NCBI RefSeq assembly: GCF_900095025.1
Contig: NZ_FMBK01000009.1
Span: 1 to 64,000 of the forward strand
Direction: 5' to 3'
DNA from: Acinetobacter albensis
GTDB taxonomy: Bacteria; Pseudomonadota; Gammaproteobacteria; Pseudomonadales; Moraxellaceae
DNA length: 64,000 bases
The translations under genes were made by a program, and so were the position numbers. The notes under the pieces were generated by a model that did no database searches, had not been told where the DNA came from, and worked only from the letters and a program-made list of their open reading frames with translations. Numbering within the stretch: position 1 is the first letter of the stretch; each line of letters opens with the position of its first letter. Shown here piece after piece: positions 1 to 8,691 of the stretch.

Positions 1-130
1 TCGAGTAATTTCTACCATCAATCAATGAAAATAATTTCGATCAATCAATCAGTAAAAATCCACACAAGTTGTTCTTCATAAGCTCTTAATGATCTTCTTG
101 CTGATTCGTCACCAGCAAGCTAGGTCGGCT

Positions 131-158
131 ATATTACTCTTTATTCATAAAGAGTCAA
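131..158 (-). promoter_or_regulatory. Proximal rrn-type promoter (P2-like)
   Basis: On the minus strand TTGACT (153-158) is followed after 16 bases by TAATAT (131-136). A GC-rich discriminator (GCCGACC) lies directly downstream, as expected for stringently controlled stable RNA promoters. Confidence 0.6.
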
Positions 159-271
159 CTGGTTTTATTGATTATTTTTAAACTTCTTTAAGATCCCTAG
201 ATTTAACCCTTTAAGCTAAATCCTTGTTTCTCAACAAGTTTTAATCAACATCACCGCCGATGGATGTGCAT

Positions 272-299
272 TCTACAGCATTTTAATCACTACACAACC
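272..299 (-). promoter_or_regulatory. Distal rrn-type promoter (P1-like)
   Basis: On the minus strand a -10-like TAGAAT (272-277) is preceded at 16 bases by a weaker TTGTGT (294-299) with A/T-rich sequence upstream. It is weaker than the proximal promoter, so the call is tentative. Confidence 0.4.
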
Positions 300-393
300 C
301 CTTTTTTATATTTATTCATTTGAGTGTTTATTTTTCAAACTAATAAAATTCAAGTTATTGATTTTTAAAGTTAATTTATTTTAATTATATTTT

Positions 394-990
394 TCACTCA
401 TTCTCATGGTCTAGGTAGGCCAAAATCATAGTACTTAATTCTCGCTTAAGCTCTTGTTCTGAAATAAGAAATTCATTGTTGCTAACATAGCGCATCATCG
501 TAAACAACGTACTATTGATGATGACAAATGATTTGTTTTTAAGCATTTCAAAATCCCAATGTCGATAGAAACGATTAAATACATACAAACCAAGCTCAAA
601 AAAATGTTTTTCCAAAATTTTAGCGGAATTTGAATTATTATAATTATGCCAATATTTAAGAATTTCAATAAAAAATCCCTTGTCTTCTCTCATCACATCA
701 AATCCAAACTGAATACTCGATGGAATTATGTCGTGAATACTCTGTTTCTCCATCACCATGTGTTTTAAACGTAATCCCAAGCTTTCACTTTTTCGTAAAA
801 GTAACTCTTCAACAATTTGTTCCTTATTTTCAAAATATTGATAAATAGACCCGACGCCAACCCCAGAGCATTCTGCAATTTTGGGTGTAGTCAAACCAGC
901 CAGTCCATATTCTGCAATACATTGTTGAGTGGCTTGTAAAATATCATCCACAATCATTTTGGCACGTTGTTGTTTCGGTTGTTTTCTCAT
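394..990 (-). CDS. TetR/AcrR family transcriptional regulator
   Basis: This 198-residue protein has a TetR-type N-terminal helix-turn-helix (about residues 10-57) with the typical GVGVGSIYQYFENKEQIV recognition region. An all-helical ligand-binding and dimerisation half follows and cannot be assigned to an inducer class. The gene is divergent from the MpaB-like oxygenase at 1089, with about 100 bases between them that hold an inverted repeat. The likely job is local repression of that oxygenase and of itself, inferred from arrangement only. Length is normal for the family and the reading frame is intact. Confidence 0.85.
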   Translation of the reverse strand: MRKQPKQQRAKMIVDDILQATQQCIAEYGLAGLTTPKIAECSGVGVGSIYQYFENKEQIVEELLLRKSESLGLRLKHMVMEKQSIHDIIPSSIQFGFDVMREDKGFFIEILKYWHNYNNSNSAKILEKHFFELGLYVFNRFYRHWDFEMLKNKSFVIINSTLFTMMRYVSNNEFLISEQELKRELSTMILAYLDHENE

Positions 991-1029
991 CGTTTTCCTG
1001 AATCTTTTTTAGTTTTATAAATACGAATT

Positions 1030-1047
1030 GAATACGAATAAATATTC
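1030..1047. promoter_or_regulatory. Candidate operator between tetR and the MpaB-like gene
   Basis: An inverted repeat with arms GAATA and TATTC separated by eight bases lies in the divergent spacer, upstream of a -10-like TATACT near 1070. Position and symmetry suit a TetR operator, but the arms are short and AT-rich, so chance is possible. Confidence 0.3.
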
Positions 1048-1088
1048 ATATTATGGTGGTATGAAATAATATACTTGGTATAAAAATA

Positions 1089-2294
1089 ATGGAACTACTG
1101 AATCCCAGCCGTTTAGCTTCTTTTCAAAGCATGCAAAAAACCAACTGGCAAAGTCAAATTCTGAGTCATTTGATCAAACAACCGTTACAACCAACCTATA
1201 GTGAATATTTGTCACTAAATGATGCGCTGACCAAAGGTGATGATTTAATGGAACCTTTAATGCAATGGGTGATGCAAAATCCGAAATTACATCGAAGTTA
1301 TTTTGAAACTGCGCTCTTTCATGGCTTAGATCAATTGCCTCATGCTATTCCCGAAATAGAAACTTTTTTTCAACAGGTCACCACGAAACCCAGCTGGTTA
1401 GATGAAAATAAATTACAACACGCTCTGACCTTTACCCACCGATTAGGGATTAACAATGGTTTTATTTTACGTGACTTATCCTTAATGGCGGGCTATTTGT
1501 ATCCAGGTTTCAATCAACCTTTGGTACTAACAGGTGCTTTAAAGAAACAGGCAGGAACGCGTCTGGCTGAAACCACAAAGTGGTGGGTCGATATTACTGA
1601 ACCCAATGGACTTGAACGTTTTAATTCAGGGTTTACCTCCACCATTTATGTCCGATTTATACATGCTTTAGTTCGATATTCACTCAAAAAAGGCAAGCAA
1701 TGGGATGCTGAAACGTGGGGAATGCCGATTAGCCAATTTGATTTAGCCATGACTAATTTAGCCTTTAGCAGTGTAGTTCTACTTGGTATTCGAGCTTTAG
1801 GCATTTTTCCAAACAAAACTGAGATTGAAAATTTTCTACATTTTTGGCGCTATATTGGTTGGCTTATGGGTGTTGAAGAAAAATGGTTAATCAATCAAGA
1901 ATCTGAAGGCTGGAAACTTTTATATTGGATGCAATTCGCTCATCCACAAACGGATGCAAGCAGTACAGCACTCGGCTCAAGTCTTTCAAAAGAGCCTTTC
2001 GAGCGTCAATATCGTTATTTTCGTCCTTTGCAGCAAAAACTTGCTTATCAGCAACATTTGCAAGTAACACAGTTCTTTATTGGCAAAAAAAGAATGTCCA
2101 ACTTAGGGCTAAAACCTCGTTCCGCCGCATGGTTTGCCTATTATTTAATTGCAAGAAATTTAGCGCTTTATACAGGTGCTAAACATTTACCTACACTCGA
2201 TGAGCGCTTAATTAAACAAGGTCGAAAAATTCAAAAGCTTGGCTTAGCTCTTTATCAGAGTAAAGCCAAACAATTGGCGAGTATGCATCAATAG
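1089..2294 (+). CDS. Oxygenase MpaB family protein (DUF2236)
   Basis: The 401-residue protein matches the MpaB/DUF2236 family, which includes fungal MpaB and the haem-containing latex-clearing oxygenases. The central segment with VRFIHALVRYSLKK and then WGMPISQFDLAMTNLAFS follows the family pattern, where the arginine/histidine helix is thought to contact haem. It has no signal peptide and several long hydrophobic helices, so a cytoplasmic or membrane-associated enzyme is likely. The substrate cannot be read from sequence. A strong bidirectional terminator follows the stop codon. The divergent TetR gene suggests inducible expression. Confidence 0.75.
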   Translation: MELLNPSRLASFQSMQKTNWQSQILSHLIKQPLQPTYSEYLSLNDALTKGDDLMEPLMQWVMQNPKLHRSYFETALFHGLDQLPHAIPEIETFFQQVTTKPSWLDENKLQHALTFTHRLGINNGFILRDLSLMAGYLYPGFNQPLVLTGALKKQAGTRLAETTKWWVDITEPNGLERFNSGFTSTIYVRFIHALVRYSLKKGKQWDAETWGMPISQFDLAMTNLAFSSVVLLGIRALGIFPNKTEIENFLHFWRYIGWLMGVEEKWLINQESEGWKLLYWMQFAHPQTDASSTALGSSLSKEPFERQYRYFRPLQQKLAYQQHLQVTQFFIGKKRMSNLGLKPRSAAWFAYYLIARNLALYTGAKHLPTLDERLIKQGRKIQKLGLALYQSKAKQLASMHQ

Positions 2295-2308
2295 CCATCT
2301 CGCTCTAC

Positions 2309-2338
2309 AAAAAAGCAGAGTGCTTACTCTGCTTTTTT
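2309..2338. terminator. Bidirectional Rho-independent terminator
   Basis: A perfect stem AAAAAAGCAGAG / CTCTGCTTTTTT with a six-base loop lies between the convergent MpaB-like gene and oprC and can serve both. Confidence 0.85.
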
Positions 2339-2343
2339 AATGC

Positions 2344-4413
2344 TTAAAACTTTAAACTGACGCGCGCCCAATAATTGCGGCCTGTGTTATTAAATTGTTC
2401 AGTAGCAACTAATCCTATACCTGCATCACCCATTTTATTTAAGTGTTCGCTATAGGTTTTATCCAATACGTTATCAATTCCCATCGACACATCAACACCT
2501 TTCAAGACATGGTAAGTTCCATTTAAAGATAATGTAGCAAAGCCACTACTCTCCTTCACGTCATAGCCTACGATATTGCCTTGATTCAAACTTACACGGT
2601 TCTGACCATTAACCACTCGCCACAGTGCACCTAATGTGTATTTATCTTGCACATAACGCAGATTAACACGTGCCTCTAAAGGTGAAATTTGTGGTAAAGG
2701 TTTGTCATCGCTGGTGTTTTTTCCCCATGCATACATCGCACTGATATCTGCCTGAATGGCATCTGTAAACTGATAACCTATGCCCGCTTCCGCACCAGCA
2801 ATGGTGGCATCCACATTTTTTGCCCCTGCACTAAATGAAGAACCATGTTCATGTCCACCCATACCTGAACTTGGATGGTTATGATAGCTCATCAAAATAT
2901 AGTCATTAATTAATCCTGCGTAAGCAGAAGTCCATGAATTAAAGGCACCATGTTGATGTTGATAACCCATGTCGAGCTGTAACGTTTTTTCAGTGTTTAA
3001 ATCATTAAACGTTGGAACAGGGGTACCGGTATTCCCGTGCGCTGTACTAAACAATTCCCAATAATCAGGCACACGCTCCACATAACCAAGACCAATATAG
3101 CTTTTAGCCTGATGCTCGGGATGTTGATTTTCTAAACGAATAAATGCGCTAGGTAAAGTTTCAGAACGATCATCATTCAGTTTAAGCGCATCAATTTTGA
3201 CTTGATCTACACGCCCCCCCGTCACCAACTTATTTTGATCGCTCAATGTATAACTGAGTTCCCCAAAAGCCCCATATGAATTAAATTTCATATCGGTGGT
3301 CATGGGCATATTCATGCTATGAGCAATCATATTTCCAGCACGACGATTTTGCTGTACATCAACACCGCTAATCAGATTAAATTTATCCCATGCTGATGTA
3401 ACTGCAATACGACTATTTAAACTACGGCGTGTCACTTGCATGGAAGATTTATTCAAATACATTTTACCAGTTGCATGATCATGCTTCATTTCTGGCGTAC
3501 GCAAGCTAAAGTTATCCATAATATGATCATTAAAGCTGTAATTAACTTGAGCTTCAATTTTTTGAATCACTTCACTAATATTTTTCTTTTCAACACGTAG
3601 ACCCAAACTTTCACGTGCAAATTGCGAACCATCCATTGAACGCCCTGCATAAACCGCTTCACCATCGGCTTTACCACCTGTCAATTCTAGCCATGTATTT
3701 TGATCTGGCGTCCAACCCAAAGCGATATCTGCATTCCAACGTTCCCAATCTGAAGGTACTTTATTTCCATCGCCATCTTTATAACTATCCGATACAGAAC
3801 GATTGGCATTTAAACGTATATATTTACTTTCATCTCCTACAGTTGCCTCGACGTTATGATCTAAACGACCAAATGATCCCATCAATACACTGGCTTGACC
3901 CAAATATGGTTTTTCTGTCGTAATTTCAGGTTTTTGTCGCTCAAAAATGACTGTAGCAGCTGAACCTGTATTGGCATACTGAACGGTTTGCGGGCCTTTA
4001 ATCACCGTAATTTGATCATAACTTTCAGGTGAAATATAAGAAGTGGGTGCATCCATACGAGCCGGACAAGCCCCTAAATTTTCTGCACCGTCAGTCAATA
4101 TTTTAATTCGGGAACCAAACATTCCACGGAAAGTGACATCACTATTGGTTCCACCACTCTGTATGGCATTAAATCCAACAATACTTTGTAAGTAATCTGC
4201 GCCATCTGTTGCAGGAATAGGTTGAATCGGCTGTTTAGGATCGGCATGTACAATTAAACCATTGGCATCGTTGCCTTGGTAAGCTGTTGCAACAATAGGC
4301 GCTAAAGTTTGAATGACACTTTGCTGTGCAGCAGAAGCTGAACCTGAATAACATGCAACACAAATCGCAGCCGCAAGTGGCTGTAAAAAGAATTTAGGCT
4401 GAGCCATTTTCAT
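2344..4413 (-). CDS. oprC: TonB-dependent copper receptor OprC
   Basis: This 689-residue outer-membrane protein has a signal peptide ending near SASA, a plug domain (about residues 60-170) and a beta-barrel closing on a terminal aromatic residue (ARVSLKF). It carries the two copper-binding signatures described for Pseudomonas OprC: CxxxM in the plug (C116 to M120) and HxM in the barrel (H365-S-M367). The HxM lies inside a methionine-rich stretch, and a loop near residue 520 is also Met/His-rich. Its role is high-affinity copper import across the outer membrane with TonB energy. The start could be two codons later, where GAGAG sits at better spacing. A DUF2946 gene lies 83 bases upstream on the same strand, a common pairing. 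Confidence 0.9.
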   Translation of the reverse strand: MKMAQPKFFLQPLAAAICVACYSGSASAAQQSVIQTLAPIVATAYQGNDANGLIVHADPKQPIQPIPATDGADYLQSIVGFNAIQSGGTNSDVTFRGMFGSRIKILTDGAENLGACPARMDAPTSYISPESYDQITVIKGPQTVQYANTGSAATVIFERQKPEITTEKPYLGQASVLMGSFGRLDHNVEATVGDESKYIRLNANRSVSDSYKDGDGNKVPSDWERWNADIALGWTPDQNTWLELTGGKADGEAVYAGRSMDGSQFARESLGLRVEKKNISEVIQKIEAQVNYSFNDHIMDNFSLRTPEMKHDHATGKMYLNKSSMQVTRRSLNSRIAVTSAWDKFNLISGVDVQQNRRAGNMIAHSMNMPMTTDMKFNSYGAFGELSYTLSDQNKLVTGGRVDQVKIDALKLNDDRSETLPSAFIRLENQHPEHQAKSYIGLGYVERVPDYWELFSTAHGNTGTPVPTFNDLNTEKTLQLDMGYQHQHGAFNSWTSAYAGLINDYILMSYHNHPSSGMGGHEHGSSFSAGAKNVDATIAGAEAGIGYQFTDAIQADISAMYAWGKNTSDDKPLPQISPLEARVNLRYVQDKYTLGALWRVVNGQNRVSLNQGNIVGYDVKESSGFATLSLNGTYHVLKGVDVSMGIDNVLDKTYSEHLNKMGDAGIGLVATEQFNNTGRNYWARVSLKF

Positions 4414-4496
4414 CTCTCTGAAATCATAAATAGGAGCTGTGACTAAAACAGCGCAAGCGCTGAAGTCATTAAAGACCTAACAAATTAGGTTTTGAT

Positions 4497-4922
4497 TTAT
4501 GCAAAGATCGGAGGGGCTCGCCCTTGTGGCAGTAAATATAGTCGTTGTAATACAAACCAAACATGACTAAAGGTTTTTTGGAATGCCAATAAACGAATTT
4601 GAATACGAACTAAAACTTCTTTTATATTCAGTTCAGGCGGTAAAACCAAATTGCCATAAACCGTACAGTACTGACATTGATGGTTGGCATCATGATGATG
4701 TCCTGCATCTTGGCTATGCAGTTGACTGTCCTGATCAACAGTATGATGAGAAGATTGATGATGGGACTGATGAGAAATCGTTGGTTGAAGCAATAATGCA
4801 CGCGTGATGGTTTCACAGACCGGAGCAACTTGATATTGCTTCGGCAACAAAGGCTGTAAAAAAACAGCAATCTGTAAAAAAACTGCTAGACAAGAAAGTA
4901 GCAAACCACCACGTAACAACAA
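4497..4922 (-). CDS. DUF2946 family His-rich membrane-anchored protein
   Basis: The small protein has one N-terminal hydrophobic helix, a histidine-rich middle (HHQSSHH, HHHDANH), a CQYC motif and the family C-terminal ending RAPPIFA. DUF2946 proteins are commonly encoded next to copper receptors, which fits oprC immediately downstream. No ATG is present. The chosen TTG at 4922 has AGGA eight bases upstream and lies just after a TATAAT promoter box. A TTG at 4973 is also open but lies upstream of that box. The exact function is unknown; periplasmic copper handling is inferred from the His/Cys content and the neighbour. Confidence 0.75.
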   Translation of the reverse strand: MLLRGGLLLSCLAVFLQIAVFLQPLLPKQYQVAPVCETITRALLLQPTISHQSHHQSSHHTVDQDSQLHSQDAGHHHDANHQCQYCTVYGNLVLPPELNIKEVLVRIQIRLLAFQKTFSHVWFVLQRLYLLPQGRAPPIFA

Positions 4923-4952
4923 AACGCTAATCCTGCATTTTTTCGCGACCCA

Positions 4953-4981
4953 ATTATAACAAAGCCCAATCAAATTGGGCT
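4953..4981 (-). promoter_or_regulatory. Promoter for DUF2946-oprC overlapping the def terminator hairpin
   Basis: On the minus strand a perfect hairpin (arms AGCCCAAT and ATTGGGCT, 4963-4981) is followed by TTTG and then TATAAT (4953-4958). The hairpin sits about 30 bases after the def stop codon and could terminate def. The TATAAT would start the copper pair. No good -35 is visible. Confidence 0.4.
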
Positions 4982-5011
4982 AAGTCATTCATCTCTTTTT
5001 AAAAACTTTCA

Positions 5012-5542
5012 TTATCGTTTAACAGCCACTTTTTCTTTTTGGCGTTGACGCGATACTTTTTCCAATTTATCCCTTATCCGCTGACGTTTTAATGGTGATA
5101 AATAATCGACGAATAATTTGCCATTTAAGTGATCCATTTCATGTTGAATACACACAGCGAGAAGTTCGTCTGCTTCTATCTGAAATGATTGTCCTTCAAG
5201 GTTCAGCGCTTCAATTTTTACACGTGACGGACGCTCGACTTTGTCGTATATTTGAGGCACTGATAGACAGCCCTCTTCGTAAGGCATCGTTTCTGCAGTC
5301 AATGGGGTAATTTTGGGGTTAATAAAAACCATGGGTTGATCTTTATTTTCAGATAAATCCATGACAATCAGCTGAATATGTTGATCGACCTGTGTGGCAG
5401 CCAAACCGATACCTGGGGCTTCATACATCGTTTCAAACATATCTGCTGCAAGCTGACGAATTTCATCAGTGACTTCTTCGACTGGTTTAGCAATGGTACG
5501 AAGACGGGGATCCGGGAAACTTAAAATAGGTAATAAGGCCAT
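5012..5542 (-). CDS. def: Peptide deformylase
   Basis: This metal-dependent enzyme removes the formyl group from the N-terminal methionine of new proteins. All three family motifs are present: GIGLAATQ (44-51), EGCLSVP (90-96, with metal ligand C92) and QHEMDHLNG (133-141, two histidine ligands and the catalytic glutamate). The 176-residue length is normal. The gene is divergent from the LysM-dprA-tsaC run, the usual neighbourhood of def in many gammaproteobacteria, although fmt is not beside it here. The C-terminal tail is basic. Confidence 0.95.
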   Translation of the reverse strand: MALLPILSFPDPRLRTIAKPVEEVTDEIRQLAADMFETMYEAPGIGLAATQVDQHIQLIVMDLSENKDQPMVFINPKITPLTAETMPYEEGCLSVPQIYDKVERPSRVKIEALNLEGQSFQIEADELLAVCIQHEMDHLNGKLFVDYLSPLKRQRIRDKLEKVSRQRQKEKVAVKR

Positions 5543-5579
5543 ACGGTGTCCTCACTTATGCCATTGATCAAAAAACAAA

Positions 5580-5596
5580 ATGAAGCAATGCTTCAT
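5580..5596. promoter_or_regulatory. Perfect 17-base palindrome in the def/LysM divergent spacer
   Basis: The arms ATGAAGCA and TGCTTCAT flank a single central base. A second small palindrome, CGTTAT-T-ATAACG, lies at 5617-5629. Such symmetry in a divergent promoter suggests a dimeric regulator site, but no regulator is encoded next to it. Confidence 0.35.
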
Positions 5597-5661
5597 CAAA
5601 AAATTGTGTGTAATATCGTTATTATAACGCAACTACATACATAATTTTAGGAATTATGATA

Positions 5662-6816
5662 ATGAAAAAGGTTTTGAAGGCCGTACCAACTTTTAGTGCC
5701 TTGGGGTTTAAAAAACAATTATTGGCACTTGCCGTGTGTGTAAGTGTTGGAGTGGGTATGGTGAGTATGGCTGAAGCAGCGCCTGCTCGAAATATTAATC
5801 CGCCCGCATTAAAAGCCGGAGCACCACAAGTTTATGTGGTAAAAAAAGGCGATACCTTATGGGATATTTCCAAACGTTTTTTGAAAAATCCTGTGCGTTG
5901 GCCTGAAATTTGGGCCAGCAATAAACATGTTAAAAATCCGCACTGGATTTTTCCTGGTGACCGTTTATTGATGTGTACCTATAACGGTCGTCCCATTATC
6001 GGTAAAGATGAAGGGGATGGCTGCGAAGGGATTATCCGTCGCTATACTGGCGGCACCAAGCTCCAACCACAGGTTCGGATTGAATCTTTAAACAATGCTA
6101 TTCCTGTGATTCCACTAGAATATATTAAACATTGGTTAGAACGCAGCACCATTATTGCACCTGAATCAATTACCGATACGCCTTATATTTTAGGCACTGC
6201 TGATCAGCGCGTTTTAGCAGCCAAAGGTCAAACCGTTTATGCACGTGGCAATGGTTTAGAAGTAGGTCAACGCTATGCTGTATATCGTGAAGCTGAACCG
6301 TATATGTTTACCGATGCAAATGGCAAAAAATACAATGCAGGACTTGAGTTGATTCAAGTGGCAGCTGGAACCTCTATTCGCGGTGAAAATGACATTACTA
6401 CGTTAGAACTTACAGATACCTACAATGGCGAGGTTCGTCGTGGTGACCGTGTCCTACCTGAATACGATCCAATGTTACCGACTCTATTTTATCCTACTCA
6501 TGCCGAAGATGTTGTTGCAGGTGGAAAAATTGTGCGGGTGATGGGGTCTATTGGCACAGCAGCTAAACACAGTGTAGTCACTATTGACCGCGGTCGTTTG
6601 CAAGGGGTTCAGGTTGGACACGTATTTGCTGTCAATCAAACTGGTGAAACAGTGACTGATCCAAAAACCAAAGAAAGAATTCAATTACCAGGTCAACGTA
6701 TTGGCAATATTATGGTGTTCAAAAGCTTTGACCACCTAAGTTATGCGTATGTATTGGATAGCGAATTACCGATTAAAGTCGGTGCAGCGATTCAACCGCC
6801 ATTATTGGATGATTAA
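5662..6816 (+). CDS. LysM peptidoglycan-binding domain protein
   Basis: The protein of about 384 residues has an N-terminal hydrophobic export signal (to about residue 40, ending in MAEAAPA) and one LysM domain (about residues 56-104, with YVVKKGDTLWDISKRF). A long C-terminal region of unknown fold follows. It resembles the exported LysM protein commonly encoded before dprA. The likely location is the periplasm, bound to peptidoglycan. I preferred the ATG at 5662 over that at 5656 because AGGA lies nine bases before it but only three before the earlier ATG. dprA follows after about 20 bases, so the two are probably cotranscribed. Confidence 0.85.
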   Translation: MKKVLKAVPTFSALGFKKQLLALAVCVSVGVGMVSMAEAAPARNINPPALKAGAPQVYVVKKGDTLWDISKRFLKNPVRWPEIWASNKHVKNPHWIFPGDRLLMCTYNGRPIIGKDEGDGCEGIIRRYTGGTKLQPQVRIESLNNAIPVIPLEYIKHWLERSTIIAPESITDTPYILGTADQRVLAAKGQTVYARGNGLEVGQRYAVYREAEPYMFTDANGKKYNAGLELIQVAAGTSIRGENDITTLELTDTYNGEVRRGDRVLPEYDPMLPTLFYPTHAEDVVAGGKIVRVMGSIGTAAKHSVVTIDRGRLQGVQVGHVFAVNQTGETVTDPKTKERIQLPGQRIGNIMVFKSFDHLSYAYVLDSELPIKVGAAIQPPLLDD

Positions 6817-6836
6817 TCAAGTTAAGGTCTTTTTTT

Positions 6837-8048
6837 ATGTTGAACCCTTTATCCGAGACGCAAGTTGCCACAATTACGTTATGGTATTTGGTTCAGCATT
6901 CTCTTTCGAGTTTTTATAAATTAGAAAAATATTTTGGTACAGTGTCACAAGCAGTTGATCCAAAAAACTTTTCTCAATGGTCGACTCTTGCGCTGCATAA
7001 AAATCACTTACAGCGTCTCAGTGAATTTCAAACTGAAGCTGGCCAACAAAATTTTAAACACTTAATTCAAGATATTCAAAAGCATACTGATTTCATTTTA
7101 ACCTTGGATCAGCCCGACTATCCGACCCAACTGTTGCCCTATACAAACAAACCACCGATTCTTTTTGGTCAAGGCAATGCACAAGCTTTACTACAGCCTC
7201 AAATCGCGATTGTCGGCAGTCGTAAACCCAGTACACATGGACGGCAAGTGGCTTATGATTTTGCTTACTACTTAAGTGATCAAGGTTTTTATGTGACGAG
7301 TGGTTTAGCCGAAGGTATTGATGAAGCCGCACATCAAGGGGCTTTACGGCATAATCGTACTATTGCTGTAATGGGCACAGGACTGGATCAAACCTACCCA
7401 AGTCTACATCAGCAGCTCAGACAGCACATTATTGCCCAATCAGGGACAATTATTACTGAATTTTTACCCGGTACACCTCCCTTACAACAACATTTTCCAC
7501 GGCGCAACAGGATTGTCAGTGCTTTAAGTCTCGGAGTCATTGTTGCAGAAGCCGCACTCAAAAGTGGTTCACTCATCACAGCAAAATGGGCTGCTGAACA
7601 AGGTAAATTAATTTTTGCGATTCCGGGTCATATTTATAGCGAACACCACCAAGGCTGCCATCAACTGATTCGTGAAGGTGCTATTTTAGTTGACCATCCT
7701 GAACAGGTGGTTGAAGATCTGGCACTTCCAACCCAATGGCAATGTCAGCAAAGAAATGATCAAACACAAATTGTAAATCAGATTTCACCCAAAGAAAGTC
7801 AAGCCGTACAGCAACTCTCAGCGTTATCAAGCGCTGTCCAGCCCTCTCCACTAAACCAAATACACATTCCTCAAAATTTGCTCTCGCTCTATAACCAGCT
7901 CGACTGGATTGGACAATCGATTGATGATCTGATTATTAAACTAAATTTAGATATCAGTACGTTAACCAGTCAACTCATGGAGCTGGAATTACTCGGTTTG
8001 TGTATGCAACAAGGTGGTTTGTATCTACGTTGTCGTGCAAGCAAATAA
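6837..8048 (+). CDS. dprA: DNA-processing protein DprA
   Basis: DprA loads RecA on incoming single-stranded DNA during natural transformation. The Rossmann-like core is clear: DYPTQLL (94-100), VGSRKPS (126-132), TSGLAEGIDEAAHQGAL, and then RNRIVSALSLGVIVAEA. A C-terminal winged-helix domain (about residues 345-403) is present, as in many proteobacterial DprA proteins. Total length of 403 residues is typical. It sits between the LysM gene and tsaC in one short-spaced run. Acinetobacter species are often naturally competent, so an intact dprA is expected. Confidence 0.95.
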   Translation: MLNPLSETQVATITLWYLVQHSLSSFYKLEKYFGTVSQAVDPKNFSQWSTLALHKNHLQRLSEFQTEAGQQNFKHLIQDIQKHTDFILTLDQPDYPTQLLPYTNKPPILFGQGNAQALLQPQIAIVGSRKPSTHGRQVAYDFAYYLSDQGFYVTSGLAEGIDEAAHQGALRHNRTIAVMGTGLDQTYPSLHQQLRQHIIAQSGTIITEFLPGTPPLQQHFPRRNRIVSALSLGVIVAEAALKSGSLITAKWAAEQGKLIFAIPGHIYSEHHQGCHQLIREGAILVDHPEQVVEDLALPTQWQCQQRNDQTQIVNQISPKESQAVQQLSALSSAVQPSPLNQIHIPQNLLSLYNQLDWIGQSIDDLIIKLNLDISTLTSQLMELELLGLCMQQGGLYLRCRASK

Positions 8049-8090
8049 GGTTCACAATATCGTTTTTAAAATTTGTACGGATAAAACCTG

Positions 8091-8660
8091 ATGATTAGCA
8101 CCTGTGTAACCGAAGCGGCTGAATGTTTAAAACAAGGACACGTTTTAGCATACCCCACTGAGGCGGTCTGGGGCTTAGGCTGTGATCCATTCAATGAAAC
8201 TGCTTTCTCAGCAATTTTAGCGTTAAAACAACGTCCGATTGAAAAAGGTGTAATTTTACTGGCATCGCAACTCTCTCAAGTTGAACATTTATTAATCTCT
8301 CTACAACCAGAAATGCAACAAAAAGTGCTTGATTCATGGCTGTATCAAAAATCAAATGCTAGAGCAACGACTTGGTTATTGCCAGCTGGCGAAGATATTC
8401 CCGCTTGGATTAAAGGCAATCATAGTAAAGTTGCAGTTCGCGTCACCACACATCCGCTCTGTGTCGCGTTGTGTAATGCTTTTAACGGTTTTATTGTATC
8501 TACCAGCGCCAATCCAGCTGGTGCTCAGCCTGCTCATTCTCTTCAAGAGGCAAGCCAATATTTTTCTCAGCAGGTTGATTATTTAAATGGAGACTTGGGA
8601 CTAAGCCAAGAACCTAGCCGTATTATTGATGCAGTTACTGGTGAGATAATCCGAGCCTAG
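8091..8660 (+). CDS. tsaC: Threonylcarbamoyl-AMP synthase (Sua5/YrdC/YwlC family)
   Basis: The enzyme makes threonylcarbamoyl-AMP from threonine, bicarbonate and ATP for the t6A modification of ANN-decoding tRNAs. Family motifs include YPTEAVWGLGCDP (21-33), KQRP (46-49) and STSANPAG (137-144). The 189-residue length is that of the short TsaC type without the Sua5 C-terminal domain. The gene follows dprA by about 40 bases, a frequent order. No good plus-strand terminator follows; only a weak AT hairpin near 8670-8685 is seen. Confidence 0.92.
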   Translation: MISTCVTEAAECLKQGHVLAYPTEAVWGLGCDPFNETAFSAILALKQRPIEKGVILLASQLSQVEHLLISLQPEMQQKVLDSWLYQKSNARATTWLLPAGEDIPAWIKGNHSKVAVRVTTHPLCVALCNAFNGFIVSTSANPAGAQPAHSLQEASQYFSQQVDYLNGDLGLSQEPSRIIDAVTGEIIRA

Positions 8661-8691
8661 TTTTAAACTCATTTTTATAAAAATGAAAGAT

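Larger units (their letters stand above)
1..300 (-). promoter_or_regulatory. Leader and promoter region of an rRNA operon that continues off the left edge
   Basis: Read on the minus strand, this stretch has the order of a proteobacterial rrn leader. Two promoter-like elements come first, then a boxB-like hairpin (arms CTTGCTG and CAGCAAG, 97-119), a boxA-like ATCATTAAGA just after it, and a boxC-like CTTGTGTGG (60-68). The E. coli leader has the same order, with boxC reading CTGTGTGGG. The 16S gene itself would begin to the left of base 1 and is not in the window. The identification rests on architecture and not on rRNA sequence. Confidence 0.7.

Noticed and set aside
3615..3923. 102-codon plus-strand frame inside oprC
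   Set aside because: It is a shadow of the receptor gene, with His/Tyr-rich composition caused by the reverse strand.
4473..4490. Terminator between the DUF2946 gene and oprC
   Set aside because: The hairpin (arms ACCTAA and TTAGGT) is short and lacks a T-tract in the direction of transcription, so the pair can still be cotranscribed.
5617..5629. Second Zur box (GTTATTATAAC) upstream of the LysM gene
   Set aside because: It is two bases shorter than the Zur palindrome at 21535, and neither def nor the LysM protein has an obvious zinc-regulated role here.
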